Source: Pycnococcus provasolii (taxonomy: Eukaryota > Chlorophyta > Pseudoscourfieldiophyceae > Pseudoscourfieldiales > Pycnococcaceae). From it: a stretch of DNA of 64,000 nt. Shown piece after piece: positions 16,892-25,944 of the stretch (positions are counted from its first letter, which is position 1; each line of letters starts with the position of its first letter). Location: assembly GCA_938743325.2 (NCBI GenBank), contig OW568869.1, positions 744,001 through 808,000 on the forward strand, given 5' to 3'. Both the position numbers and the translations under genes were made by a program. Under the pieces are notes generated by a model. It searched no databases and was not told the DNA's origin. It worked only from the letters and a program-made list of their open reading frames with translations.

Positions 16892-19348
16892 ATGATGAAG
16901 CTGAATCGGAGGAGAAGTATGCGTGACACACCACATGTACATGTGCACGTGTGTCCATCTCCATGTGGGACTAGTAAGCATGAATCTTCTGTCCTTGAAG
17001 ATCAGGTTGGCGGATTAGGGCACGAAGAAGAATCGAACGCAACGTCGACAAGTCATGTCAGCGGCACATGTCAGCAGCAGCAACAGCAACAACAACAACA
17101 ACAACAACAACACTTGCGCCAACAACGGCCACCCTTGCCTCTTCACGCGATGTGCCTAGCGTCCATGTCCACGTCGGCGGCGGACAATACCTCCAACGGA
17201 AATGGAAGCAACAACAAAGATAACAGCAACAACAAAAACAACAAGGCGTCCAGCGGAGGACAAGATCAGCCGTTCCTCATGAGCGACATCGTCATACGCA
17301 CCAAAAATAACGAACGCGTGGACCCGGAAGTGCTCAACGAGGCGCGCGCCGTGCTGCGCATTCGACCTGGATTCACGTACGTCGGGCAGGACGTCGAGGA
17401 CGACGTCAGCCGCGTTTTCAGCACGGGACACTTCAATCGCGTGTCGCCGGAACTTGAGTCAACGCAGGATGGTCTGCGGCTAACAATCAACGTCGAGCCA
17501 AACGCGCCAGTCTCCAGGATTGCACTCGCAGGGTGTCGCAACCTGCCAACGAACGTGATTGAGGAGGCGCTGTCGAAAGTTGGTTACGAGTTTGGTAAGC
17601 CTCTGAACTACTCGCGCACGACGGGACTGATTAGGGAACTGAACCAGTACTACGAGACGAAGGGCATGTTTGGAAATACGGTGCAGGTGGATCATGACCC
17701 GCAGACGGGTGTCGTCAACTTGTATCAGCAGGAGGTTGACATTGGTCGCATCTCCGTGCGACTGGTCAAACCGTCGCCGCCGGAGGACGCAGCGAAGGAC
17801 GTCAAGGATGACAAGAAAAAGGATGACAAGGCGGTCGATAAGCCGAAGCGTAAGTCGCCGTGGCGATTCCTCAAGTGGCTGAGTGGCAACACAAAGGAGG
17901 AGATTGTGTTTCGGGAAGCTCCGAGGAAAAGTGGACAGGCATATTCTCTGCATGGTGTGCGCAGAGATATCGAGCAAATGATGGCCACCGGACTGTTCAA
18001 CGATGTCAACCTTCTTCCGACACCGGGAGATGACGACAGAACCGTGGACATCACATACAATGTCCAGGAGAAGAAGTCGACGCGCACCTTTACCGCCGGC
18101 TGGGGTCTCACGAGCCAGGGTCCAACGTCTGGTGGATTTCCTGGGTTGATGGGATCAGGATCTTTGACAGAGAAAAATCTGTTTGGCCTTGGGCAGCGCG
18201 TCACGGCGAGCGTGGAAGTCGGCCAGAATGATCGCGTGCTGGCCTTTAACTATCTTGACCCGTGGATCCTTGGCGATCCTCACCGCACGTCCCGCACGAT
18301 CAACGCGCAGATGACAAATCTTCCACTCAGCTCGACGCACGCAAAGCGATCGCAGGAAAGCCGCGATGGAGATGAGAGCGCAATCGAGGGTGTATCGGAA
18401 GGTCGCGAGGAGTCGCAAGGTGCGTCAGCCCAAGCACAGCTCAGGGTGAAGCGCGCCGGAGCGCACTGGGAGTACGGCCGTCCGATCACGCCGGATTGCT
18501 ATGCCACCGCCGGTTTGGCATGGCAGAGCCTGGCGATACAGGACGAGGCGACGGGCGAAAGGATCGCGGAAGACGCGTACGGCTGTCCCCTGACGCTTAC
18601 GCCGAAGGGCCGTGACCAGAGCGTACACCTGCAGAGCCGCATCACATACATGCGTCGCCCGGCGCACGACACCATCCTGGTGAGCGAGCCTGAGAAATCC
18701 ACAACGCCAAGCAGCGACCTTGTGGTCCGCGCTCTGCGCAGCATGCTTGGACCGAACGAGATGGCGGTGAACATCGAGCAGGCGCTCCCGGTGAGCCTGG
18801 CGACGACCCAGTTGCAGCGTCTGAAACCAGCGAGTGGTGCGGGAAGCTCCATCGTTCCCGCGGATGGAGGCGACGAGCCGGAAAAGCTGCTTCTGTACAC
18901 GCGCGTGAAGGCGAATGTGCGCAAGACTATCCCGCTCGTCCCCTCGGCGGGCATTCGCGTCGACCTGTACGGGAAATGCGGTCACACGCACGGAGATCTC
19001 TCGCCAACGGAGGCTTACCCCGTTGGCGGTGGGCTGAGCGTTCGTGGATACGACGAGGGTGGCGTCGCAACTGCACGCACGTTCGCGAGCGGCACTGCGG
19101 AGCTTTCGTTTCCGCTCCTGCAGAGTCCAGGTCTGGAGGGTGTTCTGTTCGTGGACGCGGGCACGGACTGCGGCAGCTCGCGGTTGGTACCTGGCACCCC
19201 TGGCATCGTGCGTGGCAAGCCTGGTCACGCCATGGGCAAGGGTGTCGCAGCACGCATCGACAGTCCTCTTGGTCAGGTGACTTGGTCCCTTGCTTGGAAC
19301 GACAGCGGCAAAACGAGGAGCCACCTGAACGTCGGACACAGATTTTGA
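16892..19348 (+). CDS. OEP80: Omp85/BamA family outer-envelope protein (OEP80/TOC75-like)
   Basis: 818 residues. I start at ATG 16892, since the frame's earlier GTG is not credible. The N-terminal 130 residues are disordered with a poly-Gln run (residues about 66-77) and Asn/Lys repeats. POTRA-like domains span about 130-330 (for example DIVIRTKNNERVDPEVLNEA; APVSRIALAGCRNLP). The beta-barrel runs from about 395 (FTAGWGLTSQG) to the end. The hallmark L6 loop motif is present as SVRGYDEG near residue 715. The protein ends in VGHRF, with the terminal aromatic typical of Omp85 barrels. Family knowledge: such proteins insert or translocate proteins in the outer membrane of plastids or mitochondria. 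The POTRA/barrel organisation and the plastid setting favour OEP80/TOC75-V over mitochondrial Sam50. The long charged insert in the barrel (about 480-530) is unusual. Confidence 0.88.
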   Translation: MMKLNRRRSMRDTPHVHVHVCPSPCGTSKHESSVLEDQVGGLGHEEESNATSTSHVSGTCQQQQQQQQQQQQQHLRQQRPPLPLHAMCLASMSTSAADNTSNGNGSNNKDNSNNKNNKASSGGQDQPFLMSDIVIRTKNNERVDPEVLNEARAVLRIRPGFTYVGQDVEDDVSRVFSTGHFNRVSPELESTQDGLRLTINVEPNAPVSRIALAGCRNLPTNVIEEALSKVGYEFGKPLNYSRTTGLIRELNQYYETKGMFGNTVQVDHDPQTGVVNLYQQEVDIGRISVRLVKPSPPEDAAKDVKDDKKKDDKAVDKPKRKSPWRFLKWLSGNTKEEIVFREAPRKSGQAYSLHGVRRDIEQMMATGLFNDVNLLPTPGDDDRTVDITYNVQEKKSTRTFTAGWGLTSQGPTSGGFPGLMGSGSLTEKNLFGLGQRVTASVEVGQNDRVLAFNYLDPWILGDPHRTSRTINAQMTNLPLSSTHAKRSQESRDGDESAIEGVSEGREESQGASAQAQLRVKRAGAHWEYGRPITPDCYATAGLAWQSLAIQDEATGERIAEDAYGCPLTLTPKGRDQSVHLQSRITYMRRPAHDTILVSEPEKSTTPSSDLVVRALRSMLGPNEMAVNIEQALPVSLATTQLQRLKPASGAGSSIVPADGGDEPEKLLLYTRVKANVRKTIPLVPSAGIRVDLYGKCGHTHGDLSPTEAYPVGGGLSVRGYDEGGVATARTFASGTAELSFPLLQSPGLEGVLFVDAGTDCGSSRLVPGTPGIVRGKPGHAMGKGVAARIDSPLGQVTWSLAWNDSGKTRSHLNVGHRF

Positions 19349-19472
19349 TTTGATATTGCTGTAACGCATAAAAAAAGAATTTTGATTTTTGCATACAAAA
19401 CTATGGCGTTACAACTGTTTTTTTCCTCTTTATGAGGGCGGTAATCGTGTATGTCTTCGAGTTGGTGCCTGC

Positions 19473-20147
19473 TCATGCACGAACGGCGTTAAGCCGTGCC
19501 TGTAGTGCCTCAACATCCGCATCTTCCTTCTCCTCCTCCTCCTGTACCTCCTGCTGCTCCGCCACCTGCGTTTGAGGCAAGTTGGACGTTCCCGCAGCTG
19601 GCATAGCCGCGAGCGTGTCGAGTCCGATTTCCGCGAGCACCTTGTTCACCGCCTCCTCGCTTTCCTCCTCGAGGTCGGCATCCTCCGCCTCGAACGCCGA
19701 CTCGACGATGTCGTCAATCATGCCCGCCTTTGCCATCTCTCGCGACATGTCCCTCATCGCCTCAGTCATCTGCGGTATCTTGACGCACTCGTTCATGAGC
19801 CTCATGATTTCCGTTGACTTTCCGATGGACTTGACGGCTCTTATGGTTGCGAGCTGCTCTGTGAGTGCGTTAGACATGGAGAGTAGTCTGGCTCGGTTGG
19901 AGTAAAGCTTCCCCTGTACGTTTCTGCTGTTGACCACCTCTCTCGCGAGCATTTTCGCGGATTTGACGTCCCCTCTTTTTCCGCACGCCTTGATTTCCTT
20001 CTCGACGCTTTTCTCCTCTCGCGCGATATCTCGGCACTGCCTTTCGATGGCGCGCATTTCCGACCTCAGTTTCGACTGCCACGAACGCACCTGCTCCTTG
20101 GGATCCGGCGGCTTTTCCAAACCAACGCGCTGGAAGAAGGCGTGCAT
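19473..20147 (-). CDS. VPS24: ESCRT-III subunit VPS24/CHMP3
   Basis: 224 residues from ATG 20147. It starts MHAFFQRVGLEKPPDPKEQV, followed by the Snf7-family core: WQSKLRSEMRAIERQCRDI, REEKSVEKEIKACGKRGD, then MLAREVVNSRNVQGKLYSNR. The stretches VKIPQMTEAMRDMSREMAKAG and MIDDIVESAF are characteristic of CHMP3/VPS24 rather than CHMP2. An acidic linker leads to a C-terminal MIM1 motif, DVEALQARLNAVR, which binds VPS4 MIT domains. ESCRT-III polymers on endosomes drive multivesicular-body formation and membrane scission. Length and basic N-terminal helix plus acidic tail agree with the family. The start is preceded by a TA-rich stretch (about 20154-20190) that could serve as core promoter. Confidence 0.92.
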   Translation of the reverse strand: MHAFFQRVGLEKPPDPKEQVRSWQSKLRSEMRAIERQCRDIAREEKSVEKEIKACGKRGDVKSAKMLAREVVNSRNVQGKLYSNRARLLSMSNALTEQLATIRAVKSIGKSTEIMRLMNECVKIPQMTEAMRDMSREMAKAGMIDDIVESAFEAEDADLEEESEEAVNKVLAEIGLDTLAAMPAAGTSNLPQTQVAEQQEVQEEEEKEDADVEALQARLNAVRA

Positions 20148-20737
20148 CGAAACTGTATATATATGCACTATAACTATATATCAGATATATGAGATACGTA
20201 CAACAGTGCAGCCACCAAACCGACAACCAGCAGACGCAGCAGTGAAGCAGTGAGAAAAAATATAAATATAAATGAGCAAATCAGGCGCAGGCGCGTTCGC
20301 AAGACGAAACTGGTGCTCACCAGGTGGCACTTTCCTTCCTTCCCGGGAGGTGTCAGGTGTGGGCAGAACTTTCCAATCCGGACCCCTGGGGGCAAGCTTG
20401 GGATACCCTGTTGGACTAATTTTGTGAACCTGGTGTGGATGACTGCGAAGGGATCCAGTTCGCGGATGCGCCGAAGCTCGTGAAGAACGACGGCGATGCC
20501 ACGATGGTTGACTTGCTCATCGTGTATGGCGCACTCGACTGCGTGTCGAAGGCTATTCGCGTACCGCTTCGTGTTGCTGTTGGTGAGTTGCGGTTGTTGT
20601 CATAATTATTATTGTGATGATTTTTTTTGTAAAATCAATTTTGTTTTCTTCAGCTTCGATTACAACAACAAAGAAAGTACTTTCAGTTTTTGCATACTTC
20701 TTACTTCAACGTTTGGTTTTTGTTTGTTCGTCCCTCC
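20148..20737. other. Intergenic region holding a possible unrecognised exon
   Basis: Upstream of VPS24 and beyond the 3' end of the Cys/Pro-rich gene. The first 40 bases are TA-rich (tatatatcagatatatgag). The plus-strand candidate gene at 20272-20605 is listed separately. The remaining 130 bases are T-rich with a ttttgttttcttcag acceptor-like stretch near 20655. Confidence 0.4.
20272..20605 (+). CDS. Possible small gene or gene remnant in two frames
   Basis: ATG 20272 opens a 51-codon frame (MSKSGAGAFARRN...GYPVGLIL) that stops at 20425. Overlapping in the next frame, a protein-like, GC3-rich stretch reads EPGVDDCEGIQFADAPKL...MVDLLIVYGALDCVSK and stops at 20603. It contains a strong donor consensus (GGTGAGTT) at 20581. 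The two could be exons with an unrecognised intron, a frameshifted pseudogene (the frame change is near a TTTT run at about 20420), or two unrelated open frames. I recognise no family. Codon composition of the second part is the main reason for listing it. Confidence 0.25.
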
Positions 20738-21127
20738 TCACCTCTTGTTCTGCGGGGGAACCGGGTAGCCAACCGGGTAGGCCACGGGAGGAGCTGATGG
20801 CGGGAGTGGCGGCGCACCGAGCGGATCCGATGGCATGGTGGTGGTTGCTTGTGGTGGAGCTGTTGTTGGGTAGTTATGCACGGGCTTTGCGTAGTACTCA
20901 GGTGGAGGAGGGTACTGTGCTCCGTATGGCTGCGGTGGCGGTGGTGGGTAGTGTTGTTGTTGGTGCTGCTGGTTGTAGTATTGAGGATGAATTTGCTGTT
21001 GCTGCTGATATTGGTTGGAGCCTCCTCCTCCTGTCGCCGCTTGTGCGCCACCGCAGCAGAGCGCGATGCACGCGCCGATGCAAGCGAGCTGCGCGAGGCA
21101 CTCGATGCAGTCCATCGCGTCCGCCAT
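20738..21127 (-). CDS. Small Cys-rich N-terminus, Gln/Pro-rich protein
   Basis: 129 residues from ATG 21127. The first 27 residues contain six cysteines in a hydrophobic context (MADAMDCIECLAQLACIGAC then IALCCGG), suitable for palmitoylation or a short membrane insertion. The rest is Gln/His then Pro/Tyr-rich (QYQQQQQ, HYPPPPPQPYGAQYPPPPEYY), with no fold expected. It resembles, in mirrored order, the Pro-rich/Cys-rich membrane modules of plant CYSTM-type stress proteins, but the Cys block is at the wrong end, so I do not assign the family. A membrane-tethered low-complexity protein is likely. Confidence 0.55.
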   Translation of the reverse strand: MADAMDCIECLAQLACIGACIALCCGGAQAATGGGGSNQYQQQQQIHPQYYNQQHQQQHYPPPPPQPYGAQYPPPPEYYAKPVHNYPTTAPPQATTTMPSDPLGAPPLPPSAPPVAYPVGYPVPPQNKR

Positions 21128-21589
21128 TGCCGCTATCTATTCAGTTGGTTGCAACAACGATGACGGAATTGACGAAGTGAAACAGGACGTTGATCACTTT
21201 TTTTGATCGCTTTATGGGAAGAAGTGAGGATGGAAGCCGCACAGACAAGGAATCAAGGATTCACGTTCAAGGGTGGCACCCCGTTCGTTCGATTCACAAA
21301 CTCCTCTTAAGGTGGACTTGGCGTGGTTCTTATCTAACCTACTTCCTAACCTAGCCCTAAGTGGATTAAGACAACTTCTTGCTTATTTATTTCAATCTTT
21401 GCAAACCAGTGCAACTGGAGCTCCCACCCACGCACGCCAGATGCCAAAAATGAAAATGTGCGGTCTGACTGATAGTGGAATCTGCGAAGGTTGACATTTT
21501 ATGTCAATCTCAAGGTTGTCAATCTCCTGTCAAAAAGTTCTCCCTTTCTCCCTGTCAAAAATGTGTTCCTCTCCTGCCTGTCAAAAATT
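21128..21589. other. Spacer upstream of the Cys/Pro-rich gene
   Basis: No gene supported. The stretch 21335-21365 reads cctaacctac...cctaacctagcccta, an antisense-oriented telomere-like motif about 210 bp upstream of the 21127 start. Near 21495-21590 the phrase ctgtcaaaaa occurs three times in a loose tandem repeat at the 3' end of the protease gene. Confidence 0.45.
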
Positions 21590-24100
21590 TCAAAACAAGG
21601 CGCGGTCGTTAGAGACACTTTCGAGGAAGTCGATGATTTCTTGTGGACGCTCGCGGCTCCTGGCCATATCAAGGGCAGACCCCAAGAGGGGGATCCGTAT
21701 GCTCACGCTTTCAGGATACTTCTCGTACAAAAATTGAATCACATCCAATGGCGCATTCATGAACACGCCTGAAGTAAGCGCAGTGGTCCCAAAGAGGCTC
21801 GCGCTTTTCACACCCTCAGGATATGCCTCGTAGAGGTACTTGACAACCTCCAAGGGCGCGCCTTGATATGACGCCCATTGCAGGGGGACAAACCCATACG
21901 TGCCTTTGGCACGAATGCCTTCGGGGTACACTTCCAAGAGAGCGCGTATTTCGGTTAGGTTGCCATTTTGTGCAGCACGATGTATAGGCAGTTCCCCCGC
22001 GCTAGAAAAGGCTAGAACACCTGGGGAATCCAACACCTTCATCGCGTACTCGCGCGAGTACTTCGGATTCGTCGTCGTGCTATTACTGCTGGTAGTCGTT
22101 TGCGGCGGTGCCGTAGTCGTGCTACTGCTCGTCGTAGTTTGCGGCGGCGTGATTGTCGGCGGTGCCGTAGTCGTGCTACTGCTCGTCGTCGTTTGCGGCG
22201 GCGTGATCGTCGGCGGTGCCGTAGTCGTGGTACTGCTCGTCGTAGTTTGCGGCGGCGTGATCGTCGGCGGTGCCGTAGTCGTGGTACTGCTCGTCGTAGT
22301 TGTTTGCGGCGGCGTGATGATAGTAGTCGTACTTTTCACATTTTGCACCAGCGGACACGAGCCATCGCAGAACTTCGGGCATAGCTCCTTCACCTCGTCA
22401 TCTGCACACCTCAACTCCTCGTCAAGCAAAGCGCACACGGCATGATCTGACGCTTTCTCATCGAGCGCACGTACGACGTAAGGAAGCACGCTCTCATCAG
22501 GATCGGCGAGCTTGCCTCCAAGCATCTTCGATACGATCCAGTCGCGCACCGATGCCACGGACGTGTACACGCCGTATGGCCTGCGATTCGATTTGCTGCA
22601 CTTTGATCCCCAGCTCACAATCCCGAACACGCGTGGAGGCGTGCCAGGTGGCGCGCATTGTGTCGACGTGAAAATCGGACCGCCGGAGTCGCCTTGACAA
22701 GCATCACATCCGCCGTCGTCGAAGCCTGCGCAGATCATCGTAGGACCGATGCGACCCTTGCCCCACTCTTTTTCGCAGCTCTCGTGAGAAGTCACTGGCA
22801 CCTCCACCTGGAGCAGAGCCTCTGATCGTTGTCCGGTCGTATCTCGGCCCCAGCCAGCCACCGTGCTCGCACTCTTCTCACAATACGCCGGATCGTCGTC
22901 GCGCGTCGCGAGCGTTGCCACAGACAACCGAGAAGGCTTGTCGAGAATCAGCACGGCGACGTCGTACGCAAACTTCTGACGAGGCTTTCCGTCATCCGTC
23001 TCCGAAGAGTACAGCTCTTGATCGGTGAATTTCTCATGCGCGTACACGTCAGTGACAAGCCTAGCCTCCTGGCACCCTTGACTGATCAGATGGCAGCCGA
23101 TGTACACGACACTCCCCATTCGGATCGGACCGTGCGGCATCACGCAGTGTGCGGCGGTCAAGACGACGGTCGGCGCGATGAGAGTTCCACTGCAATGGCC
23201 CATGTACACGATCCACGGATACGCGCCACGCTTCACCTCGTCTGGCTCGGATGAGATGATTCTCGGTAAGTCCTCGTTGAGCTGCCCGCTCGTACACTGC
23301 GGCACCGGTATGGAACACTGCGACGACGACGAGCGGATGCCAATGAGCCTAGAAGTCTCCGAAGGAGGCTCCTCAAAGAGAGGCTTGTAGTCGTCGTCGA
23401 CGTCCATGACGATGTTCGCACACGCGACGGCTCGTGATTCTTCGTTCACCATAACAAACGATAGTCCAATTATTTCGTTTAGGTTCGTAATGCTTCGATC
23501 CTCGAACGTGTGCGATCCTTTCGGGGCTGGCAACAAGCCATATTTGCCGCTTAGATCGCCGAGGGCGCACGCTTTCTCACGCGCTGCTACCTGCGTGTCG
23601 TGATCTGCTAATCCCCTGAGAGCTGAGTAATTGTCGTCTTCACCTATCATCATCATGTCAGTCTCTCCGTCGCACCCTCGCCGTACGTAGATGGTCAATC
23701 TGACGAAAGGTGGCGCTTGCTTGTTTGGGTCGTACATCGGCAACGTGAGGCACTCAGCAACCGTCACTCCCGCGTCAATCCTGTCGAGAGGCTCGGCTGC
23801 TATGTGCATCCTGAATGCGCCCACCGCGCCTAGGAAAGAGCTCGTGTCGTCGTACGTGACGTTGATGCGCACGGGCTCGTCCGAGCCTGCCTGCGAGAGC
23901 GTGACATTTGCGAGCGCTCCGAGCTGAGCTGAAGCCGACACGGGAAAGAGTCCGCTTCCCACTCGCACTCCCCCATCCAGCGCATGCACAACACGAACAG
24001 CATAGAGGGAATGTTGCTGCGCCAAAAGAGGCAGCACCAGCACCACCACTGCAACAACCACCACGACGACATTTTTCATCATGGCAAAGGGAGCAGCCAT
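21590..24100 (-). CDS. Secreted trypsin-like serine protease fused to ankyrin repeats
   Basis: 836 residues from ATG 24100, starting with a signal peptide ([20 protein letters not shown]). Residues about 30-220 form an N-terminal region with a faint resemblance to Cu/Zn-SOD or CHRD folds (ACALGDLSGKYG ... FEDRSITNLNEIIG), weakly supported. The S1 peptidase domain begins at RIISSEPDEVKRGAYPW. The triad is intact: His in VVLTAAHC (about 314), Asp in YDVAVLIL (about 377), Ser in GDSGGPIF (about 469). A Cys cluster follows (CALLDEELRCADDEVKELC), like an ShKT-type module. Next is a Thr/Pro linker of four repeats (about 585-677), then three to four ankyrin repeats (about 697-830, IHRAAQNGNLTEIRALLEVYPE). 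The protease should be extracellular or lumenal. Ankyrin repeats in that location are unusual. Confidence 0.85.
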   Translation of the reverse strand: MAAPFAMMKNVVVVVVAVVVLVLPLLAQQHSLYAVRVVHALDGGVRVGSGLFPVSASAQLGALANVTLSQAGSDEPVRINVTYDDTSSFLGAVGAFRMHIAAEPLDRIDAGVTVAECLTLPMYDPNKQAPPFVRLTIYVRRGCDGETDMMMIGEDDNYSALRGLADHDTQVAAREKACALGDLSGKYGLLPAPKGSHTFEDRSITNLNEIIGLSFVMVNEESRAVACANIVMDVDDDYKPLFEEPPSETSRLIGIRSSSSQCSIPVPQCTSGQLNEDLPRIISSEPDEVKRGAYPWIVYMGHCSGTLIAPTVVLTAAHCVMPHGPIRMGSVVYIGCHLISQGCQEARLVTDVYAHEKFTDQELYSSETDDGKPRQKFAYDVAVLILDKPSRLSVATLATRDDDPAYCEKSASTVAGWGRDTTGQRSEALLQVEVPVTSHESCEKEWGKGRIGPTMICAGFDDGGCDACQGDSGGPIFTSTQCAPPGTPPRVFGIVSWGSKCSKSNRRPYGVYTSVASVRDWIVSKMLGGKLADPDESVLPYVVRALDEKASDHAVCALLDEELRCADDEVKELCPKFCDGSCPLVQNVKSTTTIITPPQTTTTSSTTTTAPPTITPPQTTTSSTTTTAPPTITPPQTTTSSSTTTAPPTITPPQTTTSSSTTTAPPQTTTSSNSTTTNPKYSREYAMKVLDSPGVLAFSSAGELPIHRAAQNGNLTEIRALLEVYPEGIRAKGTYGFVPLQWASYQGAPLEVVKYLYEAYPEGVKSASLFGTTALTSGVFMNAPLDVIQFLYEKYPESVSIRIPLLGSALDMARSRERPQEIIDFLESVSNDRALF
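22075..22315 (-). repeat. Coding minisatellite: Thr/Pro linker of the protease
   Basis: A unit of roughly 57-60 bp encoding TTTTAPPTITPPQTTTSS is repeated about four times, with small length differences in the Thr/Ser run (SSSTTTAPP, SSTTTTAPP). The repeat encodes an extended, probably O-glycosylated spacer between the Cys-rich module and the ankyrin domain. Confidence 0.75.
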
Positions 24101-24406
24101 TGACAAAAACCAGTACAGCACTAGGTTGTATGAACTCCCTAGCTTCCTACTGCCACGTGGACGGGGTACGTCTACCTGAATTGTGAAAAAAAACACGTTA
24201 CGGCCCCGTTAACTTTAGCTTTGACATTAGCCCCAACCCACCGCGGGTCTCGCATCAAATCAAAACCAAGATTTGCATCGGGAAACGAGGCGAGGAACCT
24301 GTGAAGTGATCGGGTTCGGGGTTCAAATTGTCGAGGCTGTCCAAGGCAGTCTCACACAACGGCTTCACCCCTCTGATCACATCCAAGGTTTTCGCCCATC
24401 ACACAC
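24101..24406. other. Divergent promoter between two secreted-protein genes
   Basis: 306 bp separate the start codons of the protease (minus) and the pectin-acetylesterase-like gene (plus). It contains ccgttaactttagctttgacattag near 24209 but no coding sequence. A shared promoter region is possible, by position only. Confidence 0.4.
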
Positions 24407-25873
24407 ATGATCACGATGGCGAAGACGTTGCTTCACCGCTGGCTCTTCACGGTTGCCATACTGCACGCCGCGACTACTACTACTACTACTAATACCGGTG
24501 GTGCTTTTGCTGCTGCGTCGTCGTCCGTGCAGCGCATCACTCTCCCAGAGACGTCGTCCGCGTTGTGCCTAGATGGCAATCCAGCAGGATTCTTCCTCGA
24601 AAAGGCTGCCAGTGAATCAAAAGATAGAGACAAGTTTATCGTATTCCTGCAAGGCGGAGGGCTGTGTCGAAGCCAAGCGGACTGTGTGGCACGTTCCAGG
24701 ACAGCTCTTGGCTCCTTTCGACGCAACACGTCGCCTTATCCTGAGCAGCTTCTCGACGACAAAGATTCACCATTTTACGGCTTCAACAAAGTGCGTATTC
24801 CCTATTGCAGTGGAGACTTGTGGCGTGGAACCGCGAAACGAAGCAGCAATTGGGCAAACCTTCCGATCATGGGACATAGCATTGTCATGGCAGTGATTGA
24901 CGAACTTCTTCCTAGCCTCGCCAACGCATCTGAGCTGGTGCTCGGAGGAGAAAGTGCAGGCGCCATCGGCGTATGCAACGTTGCTGACGCGATCAAGCAG
25001 CGCCTCACACCGTTAGGTGTAGAAGTGAGAGCCATGGTCGATTCCGGCTGGTTTCCATCGTGGAAACTAGACATTGCAGAAATGCCGCTCACAACAACCG
25101 ACGATGCATTGCGCGAACGTGCGATCGCGCAGCAAGCTTTTGGTGGTGACGTGCACAAGGCATGCCTAGCAGCAGAATTGCCACGCAAGAATGATGATGG
25201 TGGTGAGGCGATTGATTGGCCGACGATGGTGACGGACGATACGAGCGCCGACGTGCTGAGGGCACTCGTCGCATGCTCCTCATGCGACAAAATTCTTATG
25301 AATTCAAATGTCACGTCATGGATGATACGCAACAACCGATGGGACAGCTATCCTGAGGCCGCTGGAGGTTTGGTTTGTGGGATCGCTAGCTTGCCAGCAT
25401 GCTTGAATTTAGCAGGTCCAAGTCGAGGCCTACGTGAGTGGGGCAACCGCCTTGAGCAAGACCTTGCAAATGGGATTGCAAGGTTCGGCTCTGGATTGGG
25501 CTTTTACATCCCGTCGTGCTTTTCGCATTTCGCGACGAATGCGCAATATATCGGCCAAACGTCACCAATTCAGGCGACGTCGTTGTGGTGGCAAGCTTCG
25601 TCAAACACGTCGGCTGAGAAGGCAAGGAAATACCAACTTATGGACAACTACGGCGACAATCTCCAATGCAACCCTTCTTGTGGCGGGGATTGTCGACGTT
25701 GTAGTCTGCAGCATGAGAGAGCATGCATAAACGGATGCGCTGCGCCATCTCAGCCTAGTGCTTTGATTCGATTCAATTCAAGTGACGACGACATCGTCAT
25801 CAATAAGGTGGCATCGGCGGATGAACCATGTGCCCCATTTGGAATGTGGAGGAGGACGGTGAACAGTGGGTAG
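24407..25873 (+). CDS. Pectin acetylesterase/Notum-family carboxylesterase, secreted
   Basis: 488 residues from ATG 24407; ATG 24416 is an equally good start just before the signal peptide (LLHRWLFTVAILHAA). The alpha/beta-hydrolase core shows FIVFLQGGGLC (oxyanion region), then the nucleophile elbow GGESAGAIGVCN with Ser near residue 182. Downstream, SCFSHFA supplies the likely catalytic His. These are hallmarks of the PAE/Notum family (Pfam PAE). Members remove O-acetyl groups from pectin in plants or palmitoleate from Wnt in animals. An alga without Wnt would use it on an acylated cell-wall or extracellular polysaccharide, which is inference. The C-terminus carries a Cys-rich cluster (CNPSCGGDCRRC). 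It converges with the YHS gene, 71 bp apart. Confidence 0.85.
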   Translation: MITMAKTLLHRWLFTVAILHAATTTTTTNTGGAFAAASSSVQRITLPETSSALCLDGNPAGFFLEKAASESKDRDKFIVFLQGGGLCRSQADCVARSRTALGSFRRNTSPYPEQLLDDKDSPFYGFNKVRIPYCSGDLWRGTAKRSSNWANLPIMGHSIVMAVIDELLPSLANASELVLGGESAGAIGVCNVADAIKQRLTPLGVEVRAMVDSGWFPSWKLDIAEMPLTTTDDALRERAIAQQAFGGDVHKACLAAELPRKNDDGGEAIDWPTMVTDDTSADVLRALVACSSCDKILMNSNVTSWMIRNNRWDSYPEAAGGLVCGIASLPACLNLAGPSRGLREWGNRLEQDLANGIARFGSGLGFYIPSCFSHFATNAQYIGQTSPIQATSLWWQASSNTSAEKARKYQLMDNYGDNLQCNPSCGGDCRRCSLQHERACINGCAAPSQPSALIRFNSSDDDIVINKVASADEPCAPFGMWRRTVNSG

Positions 25874-25944
25874 GTGGTGGTAGACTACCTTTAACGACGC
25901 TTCGGACCATACCCTTAGAAGGATTGTTACTGCAACTAACAGTT

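Noticed and set aside
18425-19369. 314-codon minus-strand frame
   Set aside because: Antisense to the Omp85 barrel; Arg/His/Ala-rich shadow.
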